Of a stretch of DNA of 64,000 nt, positions 45,805-54,537 are shown one piece after another. Each line of letters starts with the position of its first letter. Positions within the stretch are counted from its first letter, which is position 1. The notes beneath the pieces are model-generated. The model was not told where the DNA came from, did no database searches, and saw only the letters and a list, made by a program, of their open reading frames with translations. Source of the DNA: Muribaculaceae bacterium (GTDB lineage Bacteria > Bacteroidota > Bacteroidia > Bacteroidales > Muribaculaceae); the NCBI GenBank assembly GCA_014867205.1, contig WGUO01000001.1, positions 1 through 64,000 on the forward strand. The letters are read 5' to 3'. The translations under genes and the position numbers were made by a program.

Positions 45805-46293
45805 TTATCCGAGCTCAATTACCTCGCAGTCACGCATGTCGTGCCCGTCAATCACAACCCGCACCAGGGTGCGCTGCCTGTGCCATCCCTGCTGTCCGGC
45901 CGCCCCCGGATTGATGTGCAGCAGGTCGAGTTCCTTGTCATACATCACCTTTGTGATGTGTGAGTGTCCGTCGACCATGAGACGTATTCCTTTCTCACGA
46001 AGCAGGCGTTTCATGCCGGGCGACCATTTGCCGGGATATCCGCCAATATGGGTCAGCAGCACAGGAATCTCCTCGCATGTGAACTCAAGCAACTCGGGAC
46101 ATCTGCGTTTCACCGCGCCGTGGTCGATATTGCCCGATACGGCACGCACCTGACAAATCTCCTCGAGACGCTCTACAATCGAAATGTCACCGATGTCGCC
46201 GGCGTGCCATATCTCGTCGCAGTCGGAGAAATATTGCGCGTAGCGGTCGTCCCAGTAGCCGTGCGTGTCGCTCAGAATACCGATGCGTCTCAT
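45805..46293 (-). CDS. YfcE/MJ0936-type metallophosphoesterase
   Basis: The 162-residue protein has the calcineurin-like metal motifs GILSDTHGYWDD, HAGDIGD, SGNIDH and LLTHIGGYPGKW, then DGHSHIT. Relatives hydrolyse phosphodiesters; the natural substrate is unknown. The start ATG overlaps the stop of the upstream NfnB gene by 4 bases, so it is the third gene of that operon. Confidence 0.9.
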   Translation of the reverse strand: MRRIGILSDTHGYWDDRYAQYFSDCDEIWHAGDIGDISIVERLEEICQVRAVSGNIDHGAVKRRCPELLEFTCEEIPVLLTHIGGYPGKWSPGMKRLLREKGIRLMVDGHSHITKVMYDKELDLLHINPGAAGQQGWHRQRTLVRVVIDGHDMRDCEVIELG

Positions 46294-47825
46294 AACCTGA
46301 TGTCCTCCATTGCCTTCTCGAAAGCTGCAGCCATAGATGCCGCAGCACGTCGTCCATCGCCCATGGCGACTATCACGGTGGCCGGACCCCGCACTATGTC
46401 ACCGCCGGCATATATGGCCGAGGCTGATGATTTCATCGAGGTCTCGTCAACGACAATCTCACCTTTCCGGTTCATGGCTATGTCTTCTGAGAGCACGGGT
46501 GGATTGGGCATGTATCCGACACTCTCCACCACAAGATCAACCTCCATTTCCTCTATCGCCCCCGCAATGGGGCGGGGACTGCGGCGTCCTGATTCGTCGG
46601 GCTCGCCGAGCTCCATCTTCTGCACGCGCATGGCCCGCAGGTATCCGCGTTCATTGGCCAGATATTCCACGGGATTGGTCAGGGTGATGAACTCGACCCC
46701 CTCTTCCACGGCATGTCGTATCTCTTCCTGACGCGCGGGCATTTCCTCCATTCCGCGACGATAGACTATCATGGCACGGTCTGCGCCCTGCCTTATGGCA
46801 TACCTTACGGCGTCGATCGCGGTGTTGCCGCCACCTATCACGGCAACCCGCTTGCCGTCGAGTGCCACTCCGTTCGCGCCGAATATGCTCGGCCCAAGAC
46901 AGTTCAGACGTATCAGGTACTCGTTGGCGGTCATGACTCCAGGCAGGTTTTCCCCGGGTATCCCCATGAATCTCGGCTTGCCGGCCCCGGTGGCCACATA
47001 TATGCCCTTGAATCCCATCTCGAACAGTTCGGAGTATGTGTAGGTCTTTCCCACATAGACATCCTTGCGGAACTCCACACCCATCTTCTTGAGTTTGCTT
47101 ATCTCATGGTCGACTATGGAGTTTGGCAGACAGAATTCCGGGATTCCATATTTTAGCACTCCTCCATATTGGCTGAGAGCCTCGAAGACTGTGACTCCGT
47201 AGCCACGCATCCGCATGTCGCCGGCAAACGACAGACCTGAGGGACCGCTTCCGATCACAGCAACCTTGATAGGGTAGAACGGCCGTTTGGGCTCTTCAAT
47301 CGAGTCCTCGCAAGCGGTGCGCTTCTCTATCGGAACGTACCCTGTGATCTCGCGCTCGAAGTCGGCGGCGAACCTCTCGAGGTTTCCAATGGCTATAGGC
47401 TCCTTGCCCATCTTGTTGTATATGCATGAGGCCTCGCACTGGTTCTCCTGCGGACATACACGGCCGCATACTGCCGGAAGAACGGTAGTGCGGTTAAGTA
47501 CCTTGATCGCCTCCGGATATTCCCTGCGCTCTATATTCTTTATGAATCCCGGAATGTCGTTGTGTACGGGGCATCCCTTGATGCATCCCGGGTCCGGACA
47601 GTCGAGGCATCTCGTGGCCTCAAGCACAGCCTGCTCGAGACTCAGACCCTCGTTCACCTCGAGGTGGGTAGTGATGCGGTAGTGCGGGTCGAGTTCGGGC
47701 ATCTTGACGCGGGGTATTGCCGTGCGCTGTTTTGGTGTCATGCGCGCGCGAAGGTAAACGCGCCATTGCTTGTCGCGGTCTGTCCGCTCTGTATTGGAGG
47801 TGCTGATCTGCTCTGTCTTTTTCAT
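46290..47825 (-). CDS. nfnB: NfnB / GltD-like NADPH oxidoreductase, large subunit
   Basis: With NfnA it probably forms the electron-bifurcating NADH-dependent ferredoxin:NADP oxidoreductase. The 511 residues begin MKKTEQIS. An iron-sulfur region contains CLDCPDPGCIKGCPVHNDIP and CGRVCPQENQCEASC, and two FAD/NADP Rossmann folds follow (AVIGSGPSGLSFAGDMRMRG and AVIGGGNTAIDAVRYAIRQG). It ends with the GDIVRGPATVIVAMGDGRRAA FAD site (given as GDIVRGPATV and AMGDGRRAA). Glutamate synthase small subunit is the alternative reading, but no large subunit gene is present and nfnA is adjacent. Confidence 0.9.
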   Translation of the reverse strand: MKKTEQISTSNTERTDRDKQWRVYLRARMTPKQRTAIPRVKMPELDPHYRITTHLEVNEGLSLEQAVLEATRCLDCPDPGCIKGCPVHNDIPGFIKNIERREYPEAIKVLNRTTVLPAVCGRVCPQENQCEASCIYNKMGKEPIAIGNLERFAADFEREITGYVPIEKRTACEDSIEEPKRPFYPIKVAVIGSGPSGLSFAGDMRMRGYGVTVFEALSQYGGVLKYGIPEFCLPNSIVDHEISKLKKMGVEFRKDVYVGKTYTYSELFEMGFKGIYVATGAGKPRFMGIPGENLPGVMTANEYLIRLNCLGPSIFGANGVALDGKRVAVIGGGNTAIDAVRYAIRQGADRAMIVYRRGMEEMPARQEEIRHAVEEGVEFITLTNPVEYLANERGYLRAMRVQKMELGEPDESGRRSPRPIAGAIEEMEVDLVVESVGYMPNPPVLSEDIAMNRKGEIVVDETSMKSSASAIYAGGDIVRGPATVIVAMGDGRRAAASMAAAFEKAMEDIRL

Positions 47826-48583
47826 ACGAATAGCCTTTGGCGGTTGAACATCTGGTCGAAATCCACAAGATGGGCGTTGAATATCGGACCGTCGGTACAT
47901 GTCTGCTTGCGCTCGCCGCCGACAATGACACGACATATCCCGCAGAGGCCGATGCCGTCGATCATCAGCATGTTGAGGAGGCAGTCGGCCGGGATTCCTT
48001 TCTTTTTTGTCTCTTTTGCCAGCCTCTTCATTATGAGGGTAGGACCGGACATTATCACCTTGTCGATCGGAGTGCCCGATACGAAACTCATGGCGCTTTC
48101 AAGCAGGTTGTCGTCTGATACTGTCACCACGGTATCGCAATCTTGTTCTATCTCGTTCAGAAGACATTTGGTCCGCGAGGACTGCTCTGACAGGACAGCC
48201 TTGATGCGGCAGCCTTTCTCTTTTGCAGCCTTGATAAGCGGCAGAAGCGGCACCACACCGGCGCCATCTCCAAAAAAGAGAATGGTCTGATTCGGTTCGA
48301 TTACGGCAGGATTGCCTAAAGGCCCGAGAAGATCAGGCAATGACTCTCCCGGTGAGATCATCTGTAGAATCTCGTCGAGTCCGTCGGCACGGTGGATTAT
48401 TATGTCGATTGATCCCTCTTCGCGGTCCGCGTCTATGATGGAGAACGGAATTCTGTGTCCGTCACTCCTGAACTTTATGATTACAAAATGCCCGGGTTGA
48501 TATTTCGTCGCTATTTCCGGATTGCTTATCCTTACGCGCGCCGTCTTCTCGGAGTATGGTGAAATGCTGATAATCTCATTCAT
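47822..48583 (-). CDS. nfnA: NfnA-type FAD/NAD-binding subunit (sulfide dehydrogenase family)
   Basis: The 253-residue protein has a PyrK-like FAD barrel (PGHFVIIKF, RIPFSIIDADREEGSIDII, LLGPLGNP) and a NAD domain (FFGDGAGVVPLLPLIKAA). Near the C-terminus the [2Fe-2S] site reads MIDGIGLCGICRVIVGG with a later Cys in KQTCTDGP. This fits the one-Asp, three-Cys ligation of the NfnA family. The upstream extension to 48646 crosses the promoter and was rejected. Its stop overlaps the nfnB start by 4 bases. Confidence 0.9.
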   Translation of the reverse strand: MNEIISISPYSEKTARVRISNPEIATKYQPGHFVIIKFRSDGHRIPFSIIDADREEGSIDIIIHRADGLDEILQMISPGESLPDLLGPLGNPAVIEPNQTILFFGDGAGVVPLLPLIKAAKEKGCRIKAVLSEQSSRTKCLLNEIEQDCDTVVTVSDDNLLESAMSFVSGTPIDKVIMSGPTLIMKRLAKETKKKGIPADCLLNMLMIDGIGLCGICRVIVGGERKQTCTDGPIFNAHLVDFDQMFNRQRLFV

Positions 48584-48643
48584 ATATGTCTTGTTTTGTC
48601 CCCAATGCCCCTTGTCGGGACTCTCTTGTGTGCTTCCCGCATC

Positions 48644-48674
48644 CAAAATTAACCATAATTACCAAAACCGCAAA
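48644..48674 (-). promoter_or_regulatory. Promoter of nfnAB
   Basis: On the minus strand TTTG (48671-48674), a 19-base spacer and TAATTTTG (48644-48651) match the consensus exactly. The start codon follows by 60 bases. Confidence 0.8.
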
Positions 48675-48703
48675 ATTAAGAGCCGTAAATCGCTTATTAA
48701 TGT

Positions 48704-48754
48704 ATAACAGAAACAGAGGAATGACTGCTGCAGTCATTCCTCTGTTTCTGTTAT
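48704..48754 (-). terminator. Perfect 24-pair hairpin after the DUF4890-like gene
   Basis: Arms 48704-48727 and 48731-48754 are exact complements around CTG. It lies 15 bases after the stop of the leftward gene at 48769 and separates it from the nfnAB promoter. Confidence 0.88.
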
Positions 48755-48768
48755 GGTGGATCTTGATC

Positions 48769-49392
48769 TTATTTCTTCTTGGCGGTAGAGGCCTTTAAGT
48801 TAGAGTTGACATCTGATGAAACCTTAGCCTCAGCCTTGGCGCGCTTAGCGCCCTTGGGTTCTCTGACCATTTTGCCGGATTTCACCATGCGGTCGCCGTC
48901 ACCTTTTGGTTTTCCTCCACGGCTCTCTACATAATTGGTCTCAAGGAACTGGATGTATTGGTCTGCCGTAAGGATAGACTTCAGGTCATTGAGATACTTG
49001 CGGTCAATATCCTTGCCGTGGTTCTTCGCTGCCTTAAGTGAAGAGTCGTTCATTGCGCGGGTCTTTTTTACCTGCTCGAACATTTCCCGTCGTGACACCT
49101 CGCGGGCCTCGTTGAGTGATTTAACCTTGGCTTTCTGATCCTCGGTCAGGTTAAGGGCCTCGAAGATGCACTGCTCACGGCATACTCCGGGATTCTTTTT
49201 GCCTGGCTTGTGCTTACCGCCTTTGCCACGGAAATCACCGCGTTCGGATTTATCCTTGCGGGGGTGTTTTTTATTATCAACTTTCTCCGTCTTGGCTTTC
49301 TCGTCTGTAGCCTTCGACTGGGTCTGAGCCATTACTGCCGCAGGCATCAGCGACATCGCCAGTACGGCGAGCCCAATAAATGTTTTCTTCAT
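48769..49392 (-). CDS. Basic periplasmic protein, DUF4890/Spy-like
   Basis: Residues 1-22 are a signal peptide ending AVMAQ. A Lys-rich linker (residues 25-70) is followed by a CpxP/Spy-like helical region (residues 75-155: LNLTEDQKAKVKSLNEAREV, LNDLKSILTADQYIQFLE) with the LTxxQ pattern of the fold. The tail is again Lys-rich. Spy-like proteins are periplasmic chaperones or stress sensors; the role here is inferred only from the fold. It is monocistronic. Confidence 0.75.
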   Translation of the reverse strand: MKKTFIGLAVLAMSLMPAAVMAQTQSKATDEKAKTEKVDNKKHPRKDKSERGDFRGKGGKHKPGKKNPGVCREQCIFEALNLTEDQKAKVKSLNEAREVSRREMFEQVKKTRAMNDSSLKAAKNHGKDIDRKYLNDLKSILTADQYIQFLETNYVESRGGKPKGDGDRMVKSGKMVREPKGAKRAKAEAKVSSDVNSNLKASTAKKK

Positions 49393-49599
49393 ATCTTTAA
49401 TGTTTTTGTATTTGCATATTATTTCTTCCCGGTATACAATATGAATTGTAAGGGTATGATTGATTTGCTGAGAATTACAAGTAAGATGATTGCAATCGGT
49501 CTCTTGTAGTTTCCGAAATAAAGACCCTGAAAGTGCAACATTAGTTTAAGCCGTCGATAGTTTTTTAACACATATTAACACGTGTAGGTAAACATATGA

Positions 49600-49631
49600 T
49601 TTGCATAAACCGAAATAAATCATTAAATTTG
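49600..49631 (+). promoter_or_regulatory. Promoter of ssrA
   Basis: TTTG at 49600-49603 and TAAATTTG at 49624-49631 are separated by 20 bases. The mature tmRNA begins 73 bases downstream, so the 5' leader must be removed by RNase P. Confidence 0.8.
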
Positions 49632-49704
49632 CAAACTTTTCAGTTTGAACAGGAGTTCAAGAGAAATGGTCGGCGAAGGCAGAGGCCGAAGTTGACAACT
49701 TACC

Positions 49705-50105
49705 GGGGCTGACTGGCTTTGACAGCGTGTAGAAGCGGTAGGTAAGCATGCAGAGTTTTGGTGTTCAAACTCTATAATATCAAGAGCATCGACCTATAAT
49801 TGGCGAAAATAACAATTACGCTCTCGCTGCGTAACCTGAAGTACAGTAGGGTTCCTTTATCTGCCTCAAAGTGAGGTAGACGAGACATCACTCCATTGCC
49901 CGGTTCCGAGACGTTTGGATAAAGTGGTGCTAAGAAATTCGGAAATAGAGGAGCGGAAGTTCCGGCCGCTCCCCGAGATTTAGGGACTAAGGCTCAGGTT
50001 GGCCGTCGTGAGCCTGCCTGAGTTCGAAAACCAACTCACAGACTAAGCATGTAGAAAGCCTATTGATTCCGCGTTTGGACGAGGGTTCAATCCCCTCCAG
50101 CTCCA
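49705..50105 (+). ncRNA. ssrA: Transfer-messenger RNA (tmRNA)
   Basis: tmRNA rescues stalled ribosomes. The 401-base RNA starts GGGGCTGACTGGCTTTGACAG and ends with the T arm GGTTCAATCCCC and CAGCTCCA, which pairs with the 5' end and includes the G3-U70 alanine identity pair. The resume codon GGC at 49802 opens the tag GENNNYALAA, ended by TAA at 49832-49834. CCA is not encoded. The 3' end adjoins the accessory region, a common integration site. Confidence 0.97.
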
Positions 50106-50224
50106 CTTATAAATGCCTGATTTTCAATAATTTATGGAAATTGGGCATTTTCTTTTCACCCTATTTCTTCCTGACGATCTTATTTCCCTGGTCTTCTGGG
50201 TCTCGGTGTTACGCCAGACACAAT

Positions 50225-50834
50225 GGCCATACTGCCAAGATGCTTATCGTCACTTACTACGCCCGAAAGATGGCTCTTGACATGCGCATGATTGCTCCTT
50301 CCTATGAAGATCACCCGGACAATACCCATCTACATTATCTCTGAGCGCACACTCGTTGACGGTAAGGAGGCTGTTCAGAACCGTTTTGTGGTCGAAGGTA
50401 ACTACAAATACAAGTTCAACAACGGCTTCATCGCCATGAGCGACACCCATGCCGCCTGCATGAACTTCGTCAACGCTCTGGAGAAGATACCGGGCATCAT
50501 CGACCAGTATCAGGAACGCACCGCCAAACTGAAAGCCGATGTTCCCCAGCTCGAAGCCATCATCGCAAAGCCGTGGGGCAAAGAGGACGAACTGAAGCAA
50601 CTTAAATCCGAACTTGCCGCCCTCGACCGCAAAATCACCGCCGAACTTGCTCCAAAGCATGATGAGAAGGACGGTGAGGAAGTCAAGCGAGATGGACAAC
50701 CACCGCAGGCCCAGCGTGTAGATGTTCCGGCGCAATCCAATGACAACAAGGAGTCGATGGTTGCGGAGCCACAATCCAGCTATCAGGTCTCGGCTAATTT
50801 GCAACGCTCAACGCATCGCTTCGCATCTCTATGA
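50225..50834 (+). pseudogene. Remnant of an ICE-borne helicase/N6-methylase gene
   Basis: Two pieces in different frames resemble parts of the very large Snf2/N6-adenine methylase encoded by Bacteroidales integrative conjugative elements. The first (50225-50320) reads TAKMLIVTYYARKMALDMRM then IAPSYEDHPDNT. The second (50304-50834) reads VEGNYKYKFNNGFIAMSDTH and a helical tail, EDELKQLKSELAALDRKITA. In intact proteins these are far apart, so there is both a deletion and a frameshift. The identification rests on remembered family features. The gene starts about 120 bases after the tmRNA. Confidence 0.55.
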
Positions 50835-51145
50835 ATGGTCAGCAGGCAGGTAATAACTTTTATTATCTGTCTGCTTTTCTGTTGTTTATATAAGCACTGC
50901 CCGCGTTTTCATTGGCCGTTTCCGTGAGAATGCGGATTTTTCGTGAAAAGTGAAACTGTAAATATAGGCGCGGTATAAATGCTCTTTTTTACAGCCGGTG
51001 CAGCAGTAGCAATCAGCATCAATCATAATATATCCGTCATAACGACCGGGAACACGCTACTTCCCGCATATAGTTTCAAGAAATTTTCATGCTCTAATGG
51101 GACATTTGTCACATCGAATGTCGATTATTATTTGTAACTTTGCGT
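50835..51145. other. Intergenic stretch after the ICE remnant
   Basis: No gene seen. A TAACTTTG box at 51135-51142 lies only four bases before the next ATG, with no TTTG at the right distance, so I do not call a promoter. Confidence 0.4.
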
Positions 51146-51916
51146 ATGGCAACACTCTATAAGATATTGATTCTGTGTGTTGGCTTTGCTCTCTCCACCA
51201 ATCTTTGGGCGCAAAGTCAGTTGGCTGATTGCAAAAAACAGGCTGAAATTGATTCCATTATTGCTGAAACGGAGTGTCATTTTGGATGGAACGATGACGC
51301 TTATTCCGCCCAGATCGCGAAGGATAAATGGCAGTCTGGTGAAGCGAAACTATTGTTGCAGGGTGGTATTGCTCCGGTAGTGTATGCCGGGCAAGAGCAA
51401 TTCACCCGAAAATATGGAGTTGATTACCATGACTTAGGGTGCATGGCTTATTGTTCTGATAAGCAAATGGCCGAATACAACACCGTAATTATGGATTATC
51501 TTACCGTAAATTATGGTAGTGAATGGAGAAAGGACGTCAGGAAAGACGTGCCGGGAGTTGATAAATATGGTGTTGAAGTCTTCAAGAACCTGAAGTATGA
51601 CGAAAACGGAATAGCTACTATAATGCTGCCCGTCATATATCACGCATTGGGAAAGGCTAACGAGCAGAGCGACAAAGATGAAATAGTTATACAGAAACTG
51701 ATTGGCTACATCCCATTGACATCGCTTGATTTCCTGTACCGTGGGAATAAATATTTTATCCCGCTATCCTGCAATATCGACATTGAGGAAACTCCCACAG
51801 AGAATGAACTGATAGAGGTAACCATCCGAGTATTTAACCCGAAAGTGTATCGCTACTCCAAAAAGACAATCCCTTATCCGTATTGCATTGTCGAATCCAT
51901 TGATTTACTCAGATGA
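51146..51916 (+). CDS. Secreted protein of unknown function
   Basis: The 256-residue protein has a signal peptide (MATLYKILILCVGFALSTNL then WAQ). It contains LLLQGGIAPVVYAGQEQFTR, KYGVDYHDLGCMAYC and YGSEWRKDVRKDVPG. A similar pattern (YDxGCxxP, YGxxWRKEVRKDV) recurs in Bacteroidetes proteins of unknown function. The gene opens a run of small, AT-rich genes. An immunity or binding role is only a guess from its neighbours. Confidence 0.7.
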   Translation: MATLYKILILCVGFALSTNLWAQSQLADCKKQAEIDSIIAETECHFGWNDDAYSAQIAKDKWQSGEAKLLLQGGIAPVVYAGQEQFTRKYGVDYHDLGCMAYCSDKQMAEYNTVIMDYLTVNYGSEWRKDVRKDVPGVDKYGVEVFKNLKYDENGIATIMLPVIYHALGKANEQSDKDEIVIQKLIGYIPLTSLDFLYRGNKYFIPLSCNIDIEETPTENELIEVTIRVFNPKVYRYSKKTIPYPYCIVESIDLLR

Positions 51917-51919
51917 GCT

Positions 51920-52159
51920 ATGAAAAAGTGGCAGAAAATAGCAGGCGTAGTTACCTTTGTAGCGATTGGCACATCAACTGCATATACAATATTTGAAATA
52001 GAAGGAGCCTATATCGGGCAAGATCTAATTTGTGATGAAAACCGGACATTATGGGAAGTGCAATCATACATTATTGCATTGGTATGTCTGGCTATAAGCT
52101 TATATTTAATTGCCATTGCTCTGTTTATTTGCCTTTGGAGGAAAGGAGGCAAGCGATGA
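51920..52159 (+). CDS. Small membrane protein, unknown function
   Basis: The 79-residue protein has two predicted membrane segments (residues 6-25 and 48-73: SYIIALVCLAISLYLIAIAL) with a Cys-containing loop between. Its stop overlaps the next start by 4 bases (ATGA), so it is coupled to the CdiI-like gene. I do not recognise a family. Confidence 0.65.
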   Translation: MKKWQKIAGVVTFVAIGTSTAYTIFEIEGAYIGQDLICDENRTLWEVQSYIIALVCLAISLYLIAIALFICLWRKGGKR

Positions 52160-52911
52160 AACTATCTGATGAATACCTTAATAAATCCTTGCTTGAACTT
52201 GGTGCTTGGAACTGGCTCCGTGAGCCGTCAGAGATGGAATTAAATTCTGACCGCCTTACGATTGAACTGGATAGAATCAGCAAAAAGAAACTTTGCCAAT
52301 ATACTCCGTCAGATATATACCTCGCAGTCAGCCAAGAAAAGGGTTTAAAATTCACTCTGCCAATGGCTGTCGTTCTATTAAGCGATGATTTGCTTATTGA
52401 TTGTGAATTTTATCCGGGAGATTTGCTAAAAGCGGTTCTTTCAGTGCCGACAACATATTATCAACTTCACACAGATGATTTTATTAGAACCGCATCTTTG
52501 GTTTCTTTGAAACCCAGTCAACAGGCCATGTATGGTTATGATGGCAACAGAGAACTCAGACGGTTGTTTGATTTATGGACTGATTATCGGAAATCATATT
52601 GGGTGAGAATAATCACTAAAGATTATCAGCAACCGATTGATGATATTAAGGAGTTTATATATCGTGTTATTGAAGATGACGCGTCTGCTGATGTGGAATT
52701 TTCAGATTATGCGCAGTATTGGAAATCAGACAATCAAGGAGAAATTACAGCTATGATTTCTACTGTAATTCCCTTTGATATTCTGCTTAAACGTATTGCG
52801 GAACAATGGACTCCGGCAAATAAAATCGGCAATTCCTTTGTTGCTGACTCTCGAATATTCAAGATTAACTGTAATCCTGTTTACTGGATAAGCATAGATT
52901 ACGATAATTGA
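52156..52911 (+). CDS. CdiI-type contact-dependent inhibition immunity protein
   Basis: The 251 residues fit the CdiI_2 immunity family: NKSLLELGAWNW near the start, an L-xx-I-xx-KxL helix (LDRISKKKLCQYTPSDIYL), then QEKGLKFTLPMAVVLLSDD and CEFYPGDLLKAVLSV. Family members end this last motif as EGDFYPGDLLxxVL. Such proteins neutralise toxins delivered by neighbouring cells. No cdiA- or Rhs-like toxin gene is in the window. The ATG at 52156 overlaps the previous gene. The open frame continues to 52051, but that part is inside the other gene. Confidence 0.65.
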   Translation: MKLSDEYLNKSLLELGAWNWLREPSEMELNSDRLTIELDRISKKKLCQYTPSDIYLAVSQEKGLKFTLPMAVVLLSDDLLIDCEFYPGDLLKAVLSVPTTYYQLHTDDFIRTASLVSLKPSQQAMYGYDGNRELRRLFDLWTDYRKSYWVRIITKDYQQPIDDIKEFIYRVIEDDASADVEFSDYAQYWKSDNQGEITAMISTVIPFDILLKRIAEQWTPANKIGNSFVADSRIFKINCNPVYWISIDYDN

Positions 52912-52916
52912 GGATT

Positions 52917-53156
52917 ATGGAATTGATAGCCGAAATATTTATACGTTCATGGTTCGGGTCAGCGGTTCTTCATATCGGAGCCGGGCTTCGGTATGGATGT
53001 CTGCGGTTGTTCCGTAGAGGTCAGAAAGTGTCATACAGGCAAATCCGTTATGGTTCGGAAGATTTCAATAACATAGACCATGCCGACAACAACCTCGCCA
53101 ATGGATTTCTCGGCTTTCTCGTTCTCGCAGTGATTATAGCATTAATCGCCAAATAA
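52917..53156 (+). CDS. Small membrane-anchored protein, unknown function
   Basis: The 79-residue product has a central basic part (RYGCLRLFRRGQKVSYRQIR) and a C-terminal membrane segment (LGFLVLAVIIALIAK). It follows the immunity gene by five bases. A TTG at 52908 is a possible earlier start. No family recognised. Confidence 0.55.
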   Translation: MELIAEIFIRSWFGSAVLHIGAGLRYGCLRLFRRGQKVSYRQIRYGSEDFNNIDHADNNLANGFLGFLVLAVIIALIAK

Positions 53157-53164
53157 ATTTTGAC

Positions 53165-53812
53165 ATGAAACTGACCGATAAAAAATTTTGGATAGCGTGG
53201 ACGCTTTTGCTCATTCTGATTGTAGTATGGTGTATGATAGGCGGAGATAAAGAGTCGGAGTTAAATGATTGTAATTCCAAGGGATTATCTCATAAGATTA
53301 GTCAGGATTGCGTAAGAGACACGAGCTATACGACCTTTGCGGAATATGATGAAACCGTTTTGGAACATGAGCAGAAGATTATTAATCATGTGAGGCAACT
53401 GGCGGTTATAACAGCAAAAGACAGAAATAATGTATGTAAGTCAGAACTTACTTTTATCGGCTCTGTTCTCAATTCGGAGAATGACACCATAACGTTTATT
53501 AAAAAAGAAGATATTTTTGGGCCACAACAAAGCCCTCATGGAAAAGGGAACATTATCGTTTATAAAAATAGGATCAGACAAGGTTATTACTCAAACTTTG
53601 ACAAAGAATTTTTTGTAGAAATCAAGAACAATATGTTATATATAAAAGATGTAAAGGACGTGGATTCGGACGGGAATCCTGTCCTTGGAGACCTCAATTC
53701 AATCAGCTTCATGAAGGAGATACCCGATAGTATTTTTATTTATACAGAGAATGATTGGGGAGACGAGCATATGCTAATAAAAAAGGAAGCAAGCTATGAA
53801 ACTGACCGATAA
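53165..53812 (+). CDS. Membrane-anchored protein sharing an N-terminal module (copy 1)
   Basis: The 215-residue protein begins MKLTDKKFWIAWTLLLIL, a membrane anchor, and continues with a hydrophilic periplasmic part of unknown fold. The same start recurs at 53796 and 54175 on the same strand. Its last codons overlap the start of copy 2. It may be a lipoprotein-independent immunity factor, but nothing in the sequence proves it. Confidence 0.65.
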   Translation: MKLTDKKFWIAWTLLLILIVVWCMIGGDKESELNDCNSKGLSHKISQDCVRDTSYTTFAEYDETVLEHEQKIINHVRQLAVITAKDRNNVCKSELTFIGSVLNSENDTITFIKKEDIFGPQQSPHGKGNIIVYKNRIRQGYYSNFDKEFFVEIKNNMLYIKDVKDVDSDGNPVLGDLNSISFMKEIPDSIFIYTENDWGDEHMLIKKEASYETDR

Positions 53813-53828
53813 ACAATACAAAACCTAA
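53796..53828 (+). pseudogene. Truncated copy of the shared N-terminal module (copy 2)
   Basis: An ATG in the end of the previous gene opens MKLTDKQYKT and then a stop. The first 21 bases (ATGAAACTGACCGATAAA and three more) agree with copy 1 at 53165 except for the last few. It seems to be a recombination scar. Confidence 0.55.
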
Positions 53829-53841
53829 ATCAGTAAAGAAT

Positions 53842-54135
53842 ATGAAGGTGTTTTGGGCAAGTATAGAATACAAGTATAAGGAGAATCCCGTAAAAGGTGG
53901 ATTTGTATATGTCTTTGTCAAGGCTAATTCTAAAACAGATGCATATGAGAGAATTACCAAAGAATTTCAGGATTTGAAGTTGTCAATATCCGTTCTCGAG
54001 TTCTTAATCCAATACGATAAAAATACAAAATGGCACAATGAAACTGAAAAGAAACACTATATGGACTTGTATAATTCTGCAAATATGAATAGTGGCTGTG
54101 TTTTTGACACATTCTATGCTTATGAGCATGAATAG
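53842..54135 (+). CDS. Small cytoplasmic protein, unknown function
   Basis: The 97-residue protein (MKVFWASIEYKYKENPVKGG, VKANSKTDAYERITKEF) has an alpha-beta pattern without signal or membrane segment. It lies between copies 2 and 3 of the shared module. Its size and place suit an immunity or antitoxin protein, which remains a guess. Confidence 0.6.
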   Translation: MKVFWASIEYKYKENPVKGGFVYVFVKANSKTDAYERITKEFQDLKLSISVLEFLIQYDKNTKWHNETEKKHYMDLYNSANMNSGCVFDTFYAYEHE

Positions 54136-54174
54136 TGTTCATATGCGGAAACGTTTTGCAACGTACGACGAACT

Positions 54175-54522
54175 ATGAGACCAACCGATAAACGATTTTG
54201 GATAGCGTGGGGAGTGTTGCTCGTTGTCATGGTCGGGTGTTGTATATCCGAGGGTTGGAGTGAAGATACGGCACTCCTTGGCGGAGCTTATGCTCTGTCG
54301 CTATTATCAACCTGGCTGTGCCATAGGGTAAGACCGAGAGTAGTCTACGGCAATTTGATTGTGATGATTCTCTATAATGCGATATTAGCTTACAATCTTG
54401 TCTTTAACAGTCGATATGGAGCCGGAATGACATGGTGGTTTTATGCGGTTCTCCTAAACATAATCCATTCAATAGCATTGCTGGGTTATAGTTTCACAAT
54501 TGTTATCAATCATAAACAATGA
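54175..54522 (+). CDS. Membrane protein sharing the N-terminal module (copy 3)
   Basis: The 115-residue protein begins MRPTDKRFWIAWGVLLVVMV, close to copy 1, but the rest is different: it has four predicted membrane segments (residues 8-25, 30-47, 58-75, 85-110). This implies exchange of 3' parts behind a constant start. No function known. Confidence 0.6.
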   Translation: MRPTDKRFWIAWGVLLVVMVGCCISEGWSEDTALLGGAYALSLLSTWLCHRVRPRVVYGNLIVMILYNAILAYNLVFNSRYGAGMTWWFYAVLLNIIHSIALLGYSFTIVINHKQ

Positions 54523-54537
54523 ATTAGCTAACCATCT

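Noticed and set aside
46713..47156. Plus-strand ORF inside nfnB
   Set aside because: A shadow of the real gene, with no independent support.
49640..49704. A tRNA or short ORF just before tmRNA
   Set aside because: No cloverleaf or start; it is best explained as the tmRNA 5' leader.
51105..51142. Promoter TTTG-TAACTTTG before the gene at 51146
   Set aside because: The spacer is 26 bases and the -7 box is only four bases from the start codon.
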